A stretch of 63,201 bases of DNA from Actinomycetota bacterium (GTDB taxonomy: Bacteria > Actinomycetota > Actinomycetes > Streptosporangiales > Streptosporangiaceae): assembly GCA_019240215.1 (NCBI GenBank), contig JAFAYQ010000041.1, positions 1-63,201 of the forward strand, given 5' to 3'. Shown in pieces: positions 9,114 to 20,168 of this stretch; the first letter of the stretch is position 1; every line of letters begins with the position of its first letter. Position numbers and translations under genes: made by a program. The notes beneath the pieces are model-generated. The model did no database searches. It had not been told where the DNA came from and saw nothing but the letters and a program-made list of their open reading frames with translations.

Positions 9114-10100
9114 CTAGCGGACCGTGTATACGCCGGTGCTCTCCGCGTGGTACCCCTTGGCCCCCACCGCCAGCGCCAGTGGACTCCGGAAGTCCCGCCC
9201 GTCCCGCAGCGCGTCCAGCACCGACCGGAAGTCGTGCCGTGGCGCCCACCCCAGCTCCGCCCGCGCCTTCGCATTCACGTAGACCCGCCCGATACCCGGG
9301 AACATCCGCCAGCCGCGCGCCCGGTAGACGTCCTCATAGTCCGGGAACAGCCGCCCCACCACCGCGGGCGCCGCCACCCGCAACTCGGCCAGATCATCCC
9401 GGCTGAACGGGGTGGTCGCGCTGATGATGTACCGCCCGAACCCGATCGACGGTGCCCGCTCCATGGCCAGCAGGTGCGCGTCGACCACATCGTGCAGGTC
9501 GACCCGGCGGTACAGGTACTCGTTGGCCTTGACGTTGGCGTCGTCGTAGGCCTGGCGGACGTCGTCGGCGTCGTCGGCTTCGGGGAAGAACCGCGCGGTC
9601 CGCAGCACCACCACCGGCAGTCCCTGGTCCCGGGCGATGATCTCGCACAAATTCTCGGCCGCGATCTTGGTCACACCGTAGATGTTGCGGGGGACCGGGG
9701 CCACGTCCTCGGTGATCCAGGCGGCGGGCTGGCCGGCGGCCGGGGTCAGCGCCCGCCCGAACGCGCTGGTGCTGCTGGTGAACACGAAGCGGCCGACCCC
9801 GGCCGCGGCCGCCTCCTCGGCCAGCGTCAGCGTCCCGCTCACGTTGGTGTCGACGAACTCCGGCTGGCTGTGCGAGCCCACGTGCGGCTTGTGCAAGGTG
9901 GCGGTGTGCAGGACCGCCGACACCCCGTCCAGGCAGGACCGGACCAGCTCGCGGTCGGTGATCGAGCCGGTCACGGTGGTGCCGGGCGAGGCCAGCACGT
10001 CCAGCCCGGTCACCTCGTACCCGCGGCCGCGCAGCACCCGGGTCAGCGCGTCCCCCAGATGGCCGGCGCTCCCGGTCACCAGCACCTTCGCCTGCGTCAT
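9114..10100 (-). CDS. NAD-dependent epimerase/dehydratase
   Basis: An extended SDR of 328 residues. The N-terminus has KVLVTGSAGHLGDALTRVL (GxxGxxG), then LHTATLHKPHVGS, the Ser region FVFTSSTSAFG and the catalytic YGVTK (YxxxK). The HTATLHKPHV and YDDANVKANEY segments point to a distinct subgroup rather than UDP-galactose epimerase. The ATG at 10100 gives the normal short N-terminus. It reads alone, between two rightward genes. Confidence 0.9.
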   Translation of the reverse strand: MTQAKVLVTGSAGHLGDALTRVLRGRGYEVTGLDVLASPGTTVTGSITDRELVRSCLDGVSAVLHTATLHKPHVGSHSQPEFVDTNVSGTLTLAEEAAAAGVGRFVFTSSTSAFGRALTPAAGQPAAWITEDVAPVPRNIYGVTKIAAENLCEIIARDQGLPVVVLRTARFFPEADDADDVRQAYDDANVKANEYLYRRVDLHDVVDAHLLAMERAPSIGFGRYIISATTPFSRDDLAELRVAAPAVVGRLFPDYEDVYRARGWRMFPGIGRVYVNAKARAELGWAPRHDFRSVLDALRDGRDFRSPLALAVGAKGYHAESTGVYTVR

Positions 10101-10237
10101 GGTGGCCACGATAGAGGCGGCCGGGGCCGGCGGCATTCCGTTTTTCCGCCGTTGGCCTGCCGTGCAGGCCCATCCCCCGTACTGGTCAAGTCCACCTTTT
10201 AGGGTAGTAATGGTCAGCTGCCTAGCCTCGGGAGACC

Positions 10238-11326
10238 ATGGTGCCACCCCCCGCTCAGACCACTGACGAACGACCACGGGAGGGCAGCGAGTACGCGGCC
10301 CTGTCCCGCCTGATCCGGCAGGAGGGCCTACTGGAAAGACGCCGGGGCTGGTACATCTGGCGGATCAGCGCCACGTTCGCGGCGCTGGCGGCCGGCTGGA
10401 CCGCGTTCGTCCTCATCGGCAACTCGTGGTGGCAGCTGCTGGTCGCGGTCTTCCTGGCCGTGATGTTCGCCCAGCTCGGCTTCCTCGGACACGACGCTGG
10501 CCACCGGCAGGTCTTCGCCCGCCGCCGGTCGAACTACCTGTTCGGGATCGTCTGCGGCAACCTGGCGATCGGGCTCAGCTACGGCTGGTGGGTGTCCAAG
10601 CACAACCGCCACCACGCCAACCCGAACACCGAGGGCGAAGACCCCGACATCATGATCGGGGTGCTCGCGTTCTCCGGCGGCCGGGCCCGGGCCGCGGCCG
10701 GGCTGCGGCGGCTGATCTTCCGCTACCAGGCCTGGCTGCTCATCCCGATGCTGTTCCTGGAGGCGGGCGGGCTGCACGGGTCCAGCATCCGGGCGCTGGT
10801 CAACCGGGGACCGCGATCGGCCCGGGCCATCCGCAGCCGGACCGCCGAGGTGGCCCTGCTGGCGCTGCACTTCGCCGCCTACCTGAGCGTTGTGTTCCTG
10901 GTGCTGTCGCCGGTCAAGGCGGTGGTGTTCATCCTCGTCCAGCAGGGCTTGTTCGGCTTCTATCTGGGCTGCTCGTTCGCGCCCAACCACAAGGGCATGC
11001 CGGTGCTGGACGCGGACGACAAGATCGGATTCCTGGACCGGCAGGTGCTCACCTCCCGCAACGTGCGCGGCGGCTGGCTGACCGACTTCGCCCTGGGCGG
11101 GCTGAACTACCAGATCGAGCACCACCTGTTCCCGTCGATGCCGCGGCCCAGCCTGCGCCGGGCGCAGCCGCTCATCGCCGCCTTCTGCGCCGAGCACGGG
11201 GTCTCCTACACCGAGTCCAGCCTGCTCGGCTCCTACGCGCAGGGCCTCCGCCACCTGAACCAGGTCGGCCGCCAGGCCAAGCTCGGCCGGGTCACCACCG
11301 ATCCAGCAACGGCGGCAGCTCCGTGA
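10238..11326 (+). CDS. Membrane fatty acid desaturase
   Basis: An integral-membrane di-iron desaturase of 362 residues, probably acting on acyl-CoA or phospholipid acyl chains. The three histidine boxes are HDAGH (85-89), HNRHH (122-126) and QIEHH (292-296), and the hydrophobic segments lie between them as expected. The QIEHH form is typical of front-end and mycobacterial DesA3-type enzymes. GGAG precedes the ATG. Its last 35 bp overlap the convergent HAD gene. Confidence 0.93.
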   Translation: MVPPPAQTTDERPREGSEYAALSRLIRQEGLLERRRGWYIWRISATFAALAAGWTAFVLIGNSWWQLLVAVFLAVMFAQLGFLGHDAGHRQVFARRRSNYLFGIVCGNLAIGLSYGWWVSKHNRHHANPNTEGEDPDIMIGVLAFSGGRARAAAGLRRLIFRYQAWLLIPMLFLEAGGLHGSSIRALVNRGPRSARAIRSRTAEVALLALHFAAYLSVVFLVLSPVKAVVFILVQQGLFGFYLGCSFAPNHKGMPVLDADDKIGFLDRQVLTSRNVRGGWLTDFALGGLNYQIEHHLFPSMPRPSLRRAQPLIAAFCAEHGVSYTESSLLGSYAQGLRHLNQVGRQAKLGRVTTDPATAAAP

Positions 11327-11975
11327 GGCTGGTGATCACCGCGTCCGGCTCGGCCGCCGGGTAGGCCGGCACCGCGCGGTTTGGGATCCACACCGCCCGC
11401 ATGCCGATCGACTTGGCCCCGTGGATGTCGTCGTAGGGCCGGTCGCCGACGAACACGCAGGCGGCCGGCTCGTCGACGCCGACCGCGGCCATGGCCGCCC
11501 GGAACGCCTCGGGGTGCGGCTTGGTCCACGGGATCTCGCTGCTGTAGACGGCGCCGTCGATCAGGGCGAGCACCTCGTCGCGGCCGAACACCCGCTCGTG
11601 GGCGCTGCGCGGCCACATCGTGTTCGACAGCACCCCGACCTTGATCCCGCGCCGCCGCAGCTCCCGCAGCACGGCCGGGGCGGCCGGGTCGGTCAGCGTG
11701 TGCGGGTCCCAGTGCTGGTAGTAGTCGGCCAGCAGCGCCTCGGTCGGTTCCACCCCGGCCCGGGTCATCACCTGGGCCAGGGTGGCGCTGGTGGAGTCGG
11801 TGTTGGCCGCCAGCCACAGCTCGTGCTCGGCCGCGCAGATGGCGGCGGCCACCGCGGCCGCCTGGCCGGGCGGGTAGTGCGGCGTGCACACGGTCAGCCA
11901 CAGCGCCTCGTGGTCGATCGTGTGCCACGGGGTCAGCGTCCCGCCCCAGTCGAAGATGACCGCCTCGACCGTCAT
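11292..11975 (-). CDS. HAD-superfamily hydrolase
   Basis: 227 residues. HAD motif I is AVIFDWGGTLTPW; the second Asp is replaced by Gly-Gly, as in several HAD subfamilies, so the acid/base residue is unusual. Motif II Ser/Thr is in GVLSNTMW, motif III Lys in WTKPHPEAF and motif IV in VFVGDRPYDDIHGAKSIGM. Substrate unknown, probably a small phosphate ester. Its ATG overlaps the stop of the upstream hydroxylase by 4 bp (ATGA), so the two are translated together. Confidence 0.9.
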   Translation of the reverse strand: MTVEAVIFDWGGTLTPWHTIDHEALWLTVCTPHYPPGQAAAVAAAICAAEHELWLAANTDSTSATLAQVMTRAGVEPTEALLADYYQHWDPHTLTDPAAPAVLRELRRRGIKVGVLSNTMWPRSAHERVFGRDEVLALIDGAVYSSEIPWTKPHPEAFRAAMAAVGVDEPAACVFVGDRPYDDIHGAKSIGMRAVWIPNRAVPAYPAAEPDAVITSLTELPPLLDRW

Positions 11976-13432
11976 GCCGCGTGCACCAGCCGGGCCAGCG
12001 CCCCAGCGGGGTCGGCGGCCGGGTCGTCGCTGGCCCAGCCGATGTAGGCGTCCGGCCGGACCAGCACCGAGGTGCGCGCACGGGCGGCCAGCGCCACCGT
12101 CTCCCCGTGCTCGGCCAGCAGCCCGTCGGCGTGGCGGGTACCGTCCGGGGTGACCAGCAGGAACCGGCCGCCGCGGAGCGCCTCGTACAATCGCCGCCCG
12201 TCGGCCAGCCGCTGGTCACCGACCCGGCGGCCGGTCAGCGGGTGGGCGCCGCGGGGGGCCGGGTAGCTGATCGCCACCCCCGAGATCGCGCCGGTCATCC
12301 GGCTGGCCAGCGGCCGGACCCGGCTCAGGGTGCGGATCGCGGCCGACCGGCCCGCCTTGAGCGGCCCCGGGATGCGCAGCATCGCCCCCTGCAGCAGGGC
12401 GCTGCTGGAGCGCAGCACCTGCTCGCCGACCGGGTGCCGTTCGCCCTGGTAGGTGTCGAGCAGCCCGTCCCCGGCCCAGCCGGCCAGCACCGCCGCCAGC
12501 TTCCAGCCGAGGTTGGCGGAGTCCTGGATGCCGGTGTTCATGCCCTGGCCACCGGCGGGGGAGTGCACGTGGGCGGCGTCGCCGGCCAGGAACACCCGGC
12601 CCACCCGGTACTGCGGCACCTGCCGCTCGTCGCTGTGGAACCGGGACAGCCAGCGCGGCTCGCCCATCCCGTAGTCGGTGCCGAACACCCGGCCCAGCAC
12701 CGCCCGGATCTCGTCCGCGCCGACCGGGGCGTCGTCGGGCTGCTGATTGTGCCGGTCCCAGCCGATGATCCGGTACCAGCCGTCCCCGAACGGGATGATC
12801 AGCGCGAACTCGTCGCCGGTGCTGTTGGCGGCGATGGTGTCGGCGGGCTTTTCCGCCAGCGGCACGTCGGCCAGCATCACCGACCGCACCACCGCGTGGC
12901 CCGGGAACGGCAGGCCGACCGCCGACCGGACCGCGCTGCGGGCGCCGTCGGCGCCCACCACGTAGGCGGCCCGGACCGTCCGCTGCTGGTCGCCGCCGGT
13001 CCGCCGGACCTCGACCTCCACGTGGTCGCCGTGCTGGCGCAGTCCGATCACCTCGGCGCCCTCGCGGATCTCGGCCCCGAACTGGCGGGCGCGGTCGGCC
13101 AGCACCCGCTCGGTCTCGTACTGGGGGGTGACCAGCGTGTAGGGGAACCGGCTGGGCAGGTCGCCGAGGCTCAGCTCGCCCTGGCCGAGCAGCCGCACCC
13201 CGCGCACCGGGGTGCCGCGGGCGATCAGCTCGTCAGCCACGCCGCGGGCGTCCAGCTCCTCCAGGGTGCGCGCGTGCACGGCGAACGCGCGGGTCAGGTT
13301 GGATTCGCCGGTCCGGCGCTCGGTGACCGTGCAGCGCACCCCGGCGGCGGCCAGGTCGCCCGCCAGCATCAGTCCGGCTGGGCCCGCCCCGGCGATCAGC
13401 ACTTCGGTGTGGATTGCCATCTCAGGACCCAT
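11972..13432 (-). CDS. Aromatic-ring hydroxylase (FAD monooxygenase)
   Basis: A 486-residue flavin hydroxylase of the PheA/TfdB/MhpA type. It shows [19 protein letters not shown] at the FAD site, the [14 protein letters not shown] motif and [19 protein letters not shown], followed by a thioredoxin-like C-terminal part. It resembles both polyketide-tailoring and phenol-type hydroxylases; nothing nearby decides between them. The ATG at 13432 or 13420 could be the start. It lies divergent from sthA and is coupled to the HAD gene. Confidence 0.9.
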   Translation of the reverse strand: MGPEMAIHTEVLIAGAGPAGLMLAGDLAAAGVRCTVTERRTGESNLTRAFAVHARTLEELDARGVADELIARGTPVRGVRLLGQGELSLGDLPSRFPYTLVTPQYETERVLADRARQFGAEIREGAEVIGLRQHGDHVEVEVRRTGGDQQRTVRAAYVVGADGARSAVRSAVGLPFPGHAVVRSVMLADVPLAEKPADTIAANSTGDEFALIIPFGDGWYRIIGWDRHNQQPDDAPVGADEIRAVLGRVFGTDYGMGEPRWLSRFHSDERQVPQYRVGRVFLAGDAAHVHSPAGGQGMNTGIQDSANLGWKLAAVLAGWAGDGLLDTYQGERHPVGEQVLRSSSALLQGAMLRIPGPLKAGRSAAIRTLSRVRPLASRMTGAISGVAISYPAPRGAHPLTGRRVGDQRLADGRRLYEALRGGRFLLVTPDGTRHADGLLAEHGETVALAARARTSVLVRPDAYIGWASDDPAADPAGALARLVHAA

Positions 13433-13457
13433 CTTTTCCCATCTGTTCAGCGGCCGG

Positions 13458-13473
13458 GAACCCGCGGGGGTTC
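13458..13473. promoter_or_regulatory. Inverted repeat in the hydroxylase/sthA divergent gap
   Basis: GAACCC-GCGG-GGGTTC is a perfect 6-bp inverted repeat centred in the 74-bp gap, followed by a pyrimidine stretch. It could be an operator for either gene. The gap is so short that both promoters must overlap it. Confidence 0.35.
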
Positions 13474-13506
13474 TCTTTCCGCCGCGGGGCCGGCAGACTG
13501 GACACC

Positions 13507-14955
13507 GTGCATGATTTTGACCTGCTGGTAATCGGATCCGGCCCGGGTGGGCAGAAGGCGGCCATCGCCGCCGCCAAGCTCGGCAAACGGGTCGCGGTGG
13601 TGGAACGGCCGGAGATGATGGGCGGGGTCTGCCTGCAGACCGGCACCATCCCGTCCAAGACGCTGCGCGAGGCGATCTTGTACCTGACCGGCCTGGACCA
13701 GCGCGAGATGTACGGCCAGAGCTACCGGGTCAAGGAAGACATCACGATCGGCGACCTGACCGCCCGCACCCAGCACGTGGTCAGCCGGGAAGCCGACGTG
13801 GTGCGCAGCCAGCTGACCCGCAACCGGGTCACGATCCTGCCCGGCCTGGCCCACTTCACCGAGCCGAACGTGGTCGAGGTCGACCGGGGCGGCGAGGGGA
13901 TGAACCGCCGGGTCAGCGCGGACAATATCGTGATCGCGACCGGCACCCGGCCCGCCCGGCCCGCCAGCGTGGCGTTCGACGAGAAGACGATCATCGACGC
14001 CGACGGCATCATCCAACTGGAGCGCATCCCGCGGTCGATGATCGTGGTCGGGGCCGGGGTCATCGGCATCGAGTACGCGTCGATGTTCGCCGCCCTCGGC
14101 ACCAAGGTCACCGTGGTCGAGCAGCGCGAGCGGATGCTCGACTTCTGCGACCTCGAGGTGGTCGAGGCGCTCAAGTACCACCTGCGCGACCTGGCCGTCA
14201 CGTTCCGGTTCGGCGAGACCGTGTCGGCCGTCGAGGCCCACCCGCAGGGCGCCATCGCCCACCTCGCCAGCGGCAAGAAGATCCCGGCCGACACCGTGCT
14301 GTACTCGGCCGGCCGCCAGGGCCAGACCGAGGAGCTCAACCTGGAGGCGGCCGGGCTGACGGCCGACAAGCGCGGCCGGATCAAGGTCGACGAGAACTAC
14401 CAGACCGAGGTGCCGCACATCTACGCGGTCGGCGACGTGATCGGCTTCCCGGCCCTGGCCGCGACCTCGATGGAGCAGGGCCGCCAGGCCGCCCACCACG
14501 CCTTCGGCGAGCCGGTCCACACCGCCCACCTGCTGCAGCCGATCGGCATCTACTCGATCCCGGAGATCAGCTTCATCGGCCAGACCGAAGACCAGCTGAC
14601 GCAAGGCTGCATCCCGTTCGAGGTGGGGGTGTCCCGCTACCGGGAGCTGGCCCGCGGCCAGATCATCGGCGACTCCTACGGCGTGCTCAAGCTGCTGGTC
14701 TCGCCGGAGACCCGCCAGCTGCTGGGCGTGCACGTGTTCGGCACCGGCGCCACCGAGCTGGTGCACATCGGCCAGGCGGTCGCGGGCTGCGGCGGCACCG
14801 TCGACTACCTGGTCGACGCCGTGTTCAACTACCCGACGCTGGCCGAGTCCTACAAGATCGCCGCGCTCGACGCGACCAACAGGATGCGGGAGATCACCCG
14901 GCTGTCCGGCGACGAGGCCCCCGAGGCCGAGCCCTCGGTGGCCGACCCCGTCTGA
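13507..14955 (+). CDS. sthA: Soluble pyridine nucleotide transhydrogenase
   Basis: Transfers hydride between NADPH and NAD+, balancing the two pools in the cytosol. 482 residues, disulfide reductase fold: [17 protein letters not shown] for FAD and [19 protein letters not shown] for the nucleotide. The redox site reads [17 protein letters not shown]: the second Cys of the usual CxxxxC is Thr, which separates SthA from dihydrolipoamide and glutathione reductases. The GTG at 13507 begins [14 protein letters not shown]. No clear ribosome-binding site is seen. Confidence 0.95.
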   Translation: MHDFDLLVIGSGPGGQKAAIAAAKLGKRVAVVERPEMMGGVCLQTGTIPSKTLREAILYLTGLDQREMYGQSYRVKEDITIGDLTARTQHVVSREADVVRSQLTRNRVTILPGLAHFTEPNVVEVDRGGEGMNRRVSADNIVIATGTRPARPASVAFDEKTIIDADGIIQLERIPRSMIVVGAGVIGIEYASMFAALGTKVTVVEQRERMLDFCDLEVVEALKYHLRDLAVTFRFGETVSAVEAHPQGAIAHLASGKKIPADTVLYSAGRQGQTEELNLEAAGLTADKRGRIKVDENYQTEVPHIYAVGDVIGFPALAATSMEQGRQAAHHAFGEPVHTAHLLQPIGIYSIPEISFIGQTEDQLTQGCIPFEVGVSRYRELARGQIIGDSYGVLKLLVSPETRQLLGVHVFGTGATELVHIGQAVAGCGGTVDYLVDAVFNYPTLAESYKIAALDATNRMREITRLSGDEAPEAEPSVADPV

Positions 14956-14977
14956 CCCGGCCCGGCCCGGTGTGACG

Positions 14978-15006
14978 TACGACGCAAGAGCCAGGAATAC
15001 GTCGTA
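14978..15006. promoter_or_regulatory. Inverted repeat before the FMN riboswitch
   Basis: TACGACG (14978-14984) and CGTCGTA (15000-15006) are a perfect 7-bp inverted repeat with a 15-bp spacer, between the sthA stop and the riboswitch. There is no T-run after it, so it is a poor intrinsic terminator. It could be a terminator of the non-T-run type common in actinomycetes, or an operator over the rib promoter. Confidence 0.35.
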
Positions 15007-15030
15007 TGGCAGAATGCTTATCAGTACGTA

Positions 15031-15161
15031 GCGTGCTCCGGGGTCGGTGAAACTCCGAACCGGCGGTGACAGTCCGCGACCCAGTCGCCCGTCAACGGTG
15101 CCTGGTTGACCCGGTGGAACTCCGGGACCGACGGTTAAAGTCCGGATGGGAGGCAGCACGC
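15031..15161 (+). ncRNA. FMN riboswitch (RFN element)
   Basis: The conserved aptamer elements appear in order: GGGTCGGTGAAACTCCG, AACCGGCGGTGACAGTCCGC, a variable arm, then CCGGTGGAACTCCGG, GACGGTTAAAGTCCGGATGG and GAGGCAGCACGC. The P1 stem closes as GCGTGCT (15031-15037) with AGCACGC (15155-15161). It lies 101 bp upstream of ribE and should lower expression of the rib operon when FMN is plentiful. Family consensus as known for Rfam FMN; no folding was run. Confidence 0.96.
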
Positions 15162-15181
15162 GCGCGGCAGGCGTGAGCCTG

Positions 15182-15217
15182 GTGTGCCCAATGCGTTCGC
15201 GCATTCTGCCCGCGCAC
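15182..15217 (+). promoter_or_regulatory. UUCG hairpin between aptamer and ribE, possible expression platform
   Basis: AATGCG-TTCG-CGCATT (15190-15205) is a 6-bp stem with an exceptionally stable UUCG loop. It is extended by GTGTGC (15182-15187) pairing with GCGCAC (15212-15217). No T-run follows, so it does not look like a Rho-independent terminator. The ribE Shine-Dalgarno (GAGGAGGG) starts about 30 bases downstream, so switching could act on Rho or on translation. Confidence 0.5.
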
Positions 15218-15262
15218 CCCCGGAGCCAGAGCAGTAGGCCGGTTCCGAGGAGGGAAGCGCGG

Positions 15263-15864
15263 ATGTTCACCGGAATCGTGGAAGAGCTGGGCGAGGTCGT
15301 CGCCATCGAGGACCTCGGGGACGCGGCCCGGCTGACCGTGCGCGGTCCGCAGGTCACCAGCGACGTGTCCAACGGCGATTCGATCGCGGTCAACGGCGTG
15401 TGCCTGACCGTCACCAGCGCGGCCGCCGAGCAGTTCACGGCCGACGTCATGCGCGAGACCCTCACCCGCTCCAGCCTCGGCGCGCTGGCCCCCGGAGCCC
15501 GCGTCAACCTGGAGCGTTCGGTCCGGCTGGCCGACCGGCTGGGCGGCCACCTGGTGCAGGGGCACGTGGACGGGGTCGGGGAGCTGATCTCCCGCACCAC
15601 GGCCGAGCACTGGGACGTGGTCCGGATCGCGCTGCCGCCGGGCCTGGCCCGGTACGTGGTCGAGAAGGGCTCGATCGCGGTCGACGGCATCAGCCTGACC
15701 GTGAGCGCCATCGCCGGCGACTGGTTCGAGGTCAGCCTGATCCCGGAGACGCTGAAGCGCACCACGCTGGGTTACAAGCAGCCGGGAGAGCCGGTCAACC
15801 TGGAGGTTGATGTGATCGCCAAGTACGTGGAAAAGCTCACCGCGGCCCCGGGCCAGGTGACCCG

Positions 15865-15868
<4 letters not shown>
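15263..15868 (+). CDS. ribE: Riboflavin synthase alpha chain
   Basis: Condenses two lumazines to riboflavin, the last step of the pathway. 201 residues made of two lumazine-binding repeats. The first opens [12 protein letters not shown] with [14 protein letters not shown]; the second has [14 protein letters not shown] and [13 protein letters not shown]. Strong ribosome-binding site GAGGAGGG eight bases before the ATG. Its stop overlaps the ribBA start (ATGA). Expression is set by the FMN riboswitch upstream. Named ribE as in Bacillus/actinomycete use; E. coli calls it ribC. Confidence 0.97.
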
Positions 15869-17678
<1,810 letters not shown>

Positions 17679-17737
17679 CCGGGCCGCCCCCGCCCGTCAC
17701 GTCTCCGCGCCCGTCCGCCGATCCAAGGGGTTTCACC

Positions 17738-18613
17738 GTGCTCTCCCTCGTCCTGCCCAAGGGCTCGCTGGAGCGAGCCACGCTCGAGCTGTTCGACGCC
17801 GCCGACCTGACCGTGCGGCGTTCCTCCGACCGTGACTACCACGCCGCCATCGACGACCCGCGGATCGAGCGGGTGCGGTTCCTGCGGCCCCAGGAGATCC
17901 CCTCCTACATCGAGCGTGGCCTGTTCGACCTGGGCATCACCGGCCGCGACTGGATCACCGAGACCCAGGCCGACGTGGTCTCACTGGGCGAGCTGCAGTA
18001 CTCCAAGAACACCGCCCAGCCGGTCCGGGTGGTGCTGGCGGTGCCGCAGAACTCCACCTGGCAGACCGTCGGCGACCTGCCCGAGGGTGTCCGCATCTCG
18101 ACGGAGTTCCCCGGCCTGACCAAGCGGTTTCTGGACTCCCACGGGATCAAGGCGGTGGTGATCCCGTCCTACGGCGCCACCGAGGCCAAGGTCCCCGACA
18201 TCGTCGACGCGATCGTCGACCTGACCGAGACCGGCTCTTCGCTCCGTAAGAACGGCCTGCGTATCCTCGACACCCTGCTGACCAGCTACACCGAGCTGGT
18301 CGCGTCGGCCGCCGCCCACGCCGACGAGGACAAGCGGGCGGCCATGGACGACATCGCGCTGCTGCTGCGGGGCGCGATCCAGGCCCGCGGCAACGTGCTG
18401 CTCAAGCTCAACGTCCCGGCCGGCCAGCTCAACGCGGTGACCGACATGCTGCCCGCGCTGTCGTCCCCGACCATCACCAAGCTCGCCCGCGGCGACATGA
18501 ACGCGGTCGAAACGGTCGTCCCCAAGCGCGGCGTCAACACGCTGATCCCCGCCCTCAAGGCCGCGGGCGCCCACGACATCCTGGAGATCCCGATCTCCAA
18601 GATCGTCGAGTAA
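17738..18613 (+). CDS. hisG: ATP phosphoribosyltransferase, long form
   Basis: First step of histidine biosynthesis. 291 residues, so it is the long homohexameric form with a C-terminal ACT-like domain for histidine feedback. It begins LSLVLPKGSLERATLELF and contains DLGITGRDWI, the PRPP loop region IVDLTETGSSLRKNGLRI and the C-terminal LARGDMNAVETVVPKRGVNTLIPALK. Chosen start is GTG 17738, preceded by AAGGGG. hisE usually precedes it in actinomycetes and is absent here. Confidence 0.95.
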   Translation: MLSLVLPKGSLERATLELFDAADLTVRRSSDRDYHAAIDDPRIERVRFLRPQEIPSYIERGLFDLGITGRDWITETQADVVSLGELQYSKNTAQPVRVVLAVPQNSTWQTVGDLPEGVRISTEFPGLTKRFLDSHGIKAVVIPSYGATEAKVPDIVDAIVDLTETGSSLRKNGLRILDTLLTSYTELVASAAAHADEDKRAAMDDIALLLRGAIQARGNVLLKLNVPAGQLNAVTDMLPALSSPTITKLARGDMNAVETVVPKRGVNTLIPALKAAGAHDILEIPISKIVE

Positions 18614-18623
18614 CCGCCGGCGC

Positions 18624-19262
18624 TCAGTCGTGGCGGCCGGAGACCGCCAGCGTGGCCCCGAGGCCGATCATGACCAGCCCGCCGGTCCCGCCGATCAGCT
18701 CCAGCCGCCGCGGCGACCGCCCCAGCCAGGCCCGGGCCGAGCCCGCCGCCAGCGCCCAGCCGCTGTCGCAGACCGTGGCGATCCCCGCGAACAACAGCCC
18801 CAGCACCAGCAGCTGAGTGGTCAGGTGCCCGGCCGCCCGGTCCGCGAACTGCGGCAGCACGGCCGCCAGGAACACGATCACTTTGGGGTTGCCGACGCCG
18901 ACCACGAACCCGTCGGCCACGATCCGGGCCGTGCTCTTGCGTTCCAGCCGGGCGCCGAGCGCCTCGCCCAGCCGCTTACGGTGCCGGATCGCCTGCACCC
19001 CGAGCACGATCAGATAGCCGGCTCCCACCAGCTTGATCAGGTTGAACACGAGCACCGAGCGCTCGGCCAGCGCGCCGATCCCGAACGCGACCGCCAGCAC
19101 CTGGAGGCAGAAGCCGGCCGTGTTACCGGCCACCGTCGCCACCCCCGCCACCCGGCCCAGCGCCAGCGCCCGGCTGACCGTGAACAGCACGCTCGGCCCG
19201 GGCGCCGCGATCAGCACGAAGGCGGTGAGCGTGAACGTGAGCAGGTGCGAGGCAGGCGGCAT
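18624..19262 (-). CDS. LysE/RhtB-family amino acid exporter
   Basis: A 212-residue inner-membrane protein with about six hydrophobic segments. The family signature is at the N-terminus (FTLTAFVLIAAPGPSVLFTV with APGP, then SRALALGRVAGVATVAGNTAG), followed by LVGAGYLIVLGVQAIR and GFVVGVGNPKVIVFLAAVLPQF. It likely exports a small amino acid or derivative; which one is not determinable. It converges with hisG, stopping 10 bp past it. Confidence 0.92.
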   Translation of the reverse strand: MPPASHLLTFTLTAFVLIAAPGPSVLFTVSRALALGRVAGVATVAGNTAGFCLQVLAVAFGIGALAERSVLVFNLIKLVGAGYLIVLGVQAIRHRKRLGEALGARLERKSTARIVADGFVVGVGNPKVIVFLAAVLPQFADRAAGHLTTQLLVLGLLFAGIATVCDSGWALAAGSARAWLGRSPRRLELIGGTGGLVMIGLGATLAVSGRHD

Positions 19263-19345
19263 GCGGCGACCCTAAGCCGGGACCGCCCGCGCCCGCCAGG
19301 GGATTTCCCGGCGGCCCCGCCGACCGGGCCCGCTAACCTGGCCCC

Positions 19346-19942
19346 ATGGCCAACGTCGCCGGGATCCTGCTGGCCGCGGGCGGTGGCAGCCGCCTGGGCC
19401 AGCCCAAGGCGCTGGTCGAAATCGGCGGCCAGACCCTGGCCGCCCGCGGTGTGGACCTGCTGCGGGCCGGGGGAGCGGACCCGATCGTGGTCGTCACCGG
19501 CGCCGCCCCGGTCGAGCTGGCCGAGGTCACGCTGGTCGACAACCCGGACTGGCGCACCGGCATGGGCTCGTCCCTGGTGGCCGGCCTGCGCGCCCTGCTC
19601 ACCGGGCCCCGGTCCTGCCCGGCGGCCGTGATCGCCCTGGCCGACCAGCCCCTGATCGGCCCCGAGGCGGTCCGCCGCCTGATCGCCGCGCACGCGGCCG
19701 GCGCCACCGTGGCGGTCGCCAGCTACGACGGCCGCCCCCGCAACCCGGTCCTGATCGCCCGCCCGCACTGGCCCGAGCTGATCGCCACCACCACCGGCGA
19801 CGCCGGCGCCCGCCCCTTCCTGCGCGCCCACCCCGACCTCGTCACCCCGGTCGACTGCACCACCACCGGCCGGCCCGACGACATCGACACCCCCGCCGAC
19901 CTCGCCCGCGCCCGCGCCGCGCTCGAACATACTTCTGGCTGA
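19346..19942 (+). CDS. MobA-like nucleotidyltransferase
   Basis: 198 residues of the MobA-like NTP transferase fold: VAGILLAAGGGSRLGQPKALVEIGG at the nucleotide loop, then VVVTGAAP, VDNPDWRTGMGSSLVAGL, ALADQPLIGPEAVRRLI and DIDTPADLA. This pattern fits the MocA/MobA group that attaches CMP or GMP to molybdopterin, but no molybdenum enzyme is nearby. It could equally be a CofC-like or other small-molecule transferase. Confidence 0.85.
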   Translation: MANVAGILLAAGGGSRLGQPKALVEIGGQTLAARGVDLLRAGGADPIVVVTGAAPVELAEVTLVDNPDWRTGMGSSLVAGLRALLTGPRSCPAAVIALADQPLIGPEAVRRLIAAHAAGATVAVASYDGRPRNPVLIARPHWPELIATTTGDAGARPFLRAHPDLVTPVDCTTTGRPDDIDTPADLARARAALEHTSG

Positions 19943-19987
19943 AAACCCCAGCGACCAGCCAGCCGCCCGCCGGCGACAATGCCGGTC

Positions 19988-20122
19988 ATGGATCCCGACC
20001 TCCAGCTCTACGTCCCCCCGGACTTCGACGACTCCGGCGCCGACGCCCAGGTCCACCCGATGGCGACCCGCCTGTTCGCGGCCCAGACCAACGCCGGCGC
20101 CTTCGCCCAGGCCCAGCGCTGA
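19988..20122 (+). CDS. Small hypothetical protein, 44 aa
   Basis: A short frame beginning MDPDLQLYVPPDFDDSGADA and ending AGAFAQAQR. It is acidic at the start and Ala/Gln-rich at the end. No family recognised. A second frame opens across the stop and continues (LTIYFAFERPDPADARAHG) to a stop at about 20178, so a one-base frameshift could have split a protein of about 63 residues. It follows the MobA-like gene by 45 bp. Confidence 0.35.
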   Translation: MDPDLQLYVPPDFDDSGADAQVHPMATRLFAAQTNAGAFAQAQR

Positions 20123-20168
20123 CCATCTACTTCGCCTTCGAACGCCCGGACCCAGCGGACGCTCGCGC

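Noticed and set aside
7278..10202. 974-codon plus-strand frame
   Set aside because: It runs through the TetR gene antisense, the FAD monooxygenase in another frame and the epimerase antisense. Composition is low-complexity with no motifs.
13507..14955. Calling this gene dihydrolipoamide dehydrogenase
   Set aside because: The second redox Cys is replaced by Thr ([10 protein letters not shown]), which is the mark of SthA.
13447..15765. 772-codon minus-strand frame across sthA and ribE
   Set aside because: It is antisense to the complete sthA, the FMN riboswitch and most of ribE. No domain recognised.
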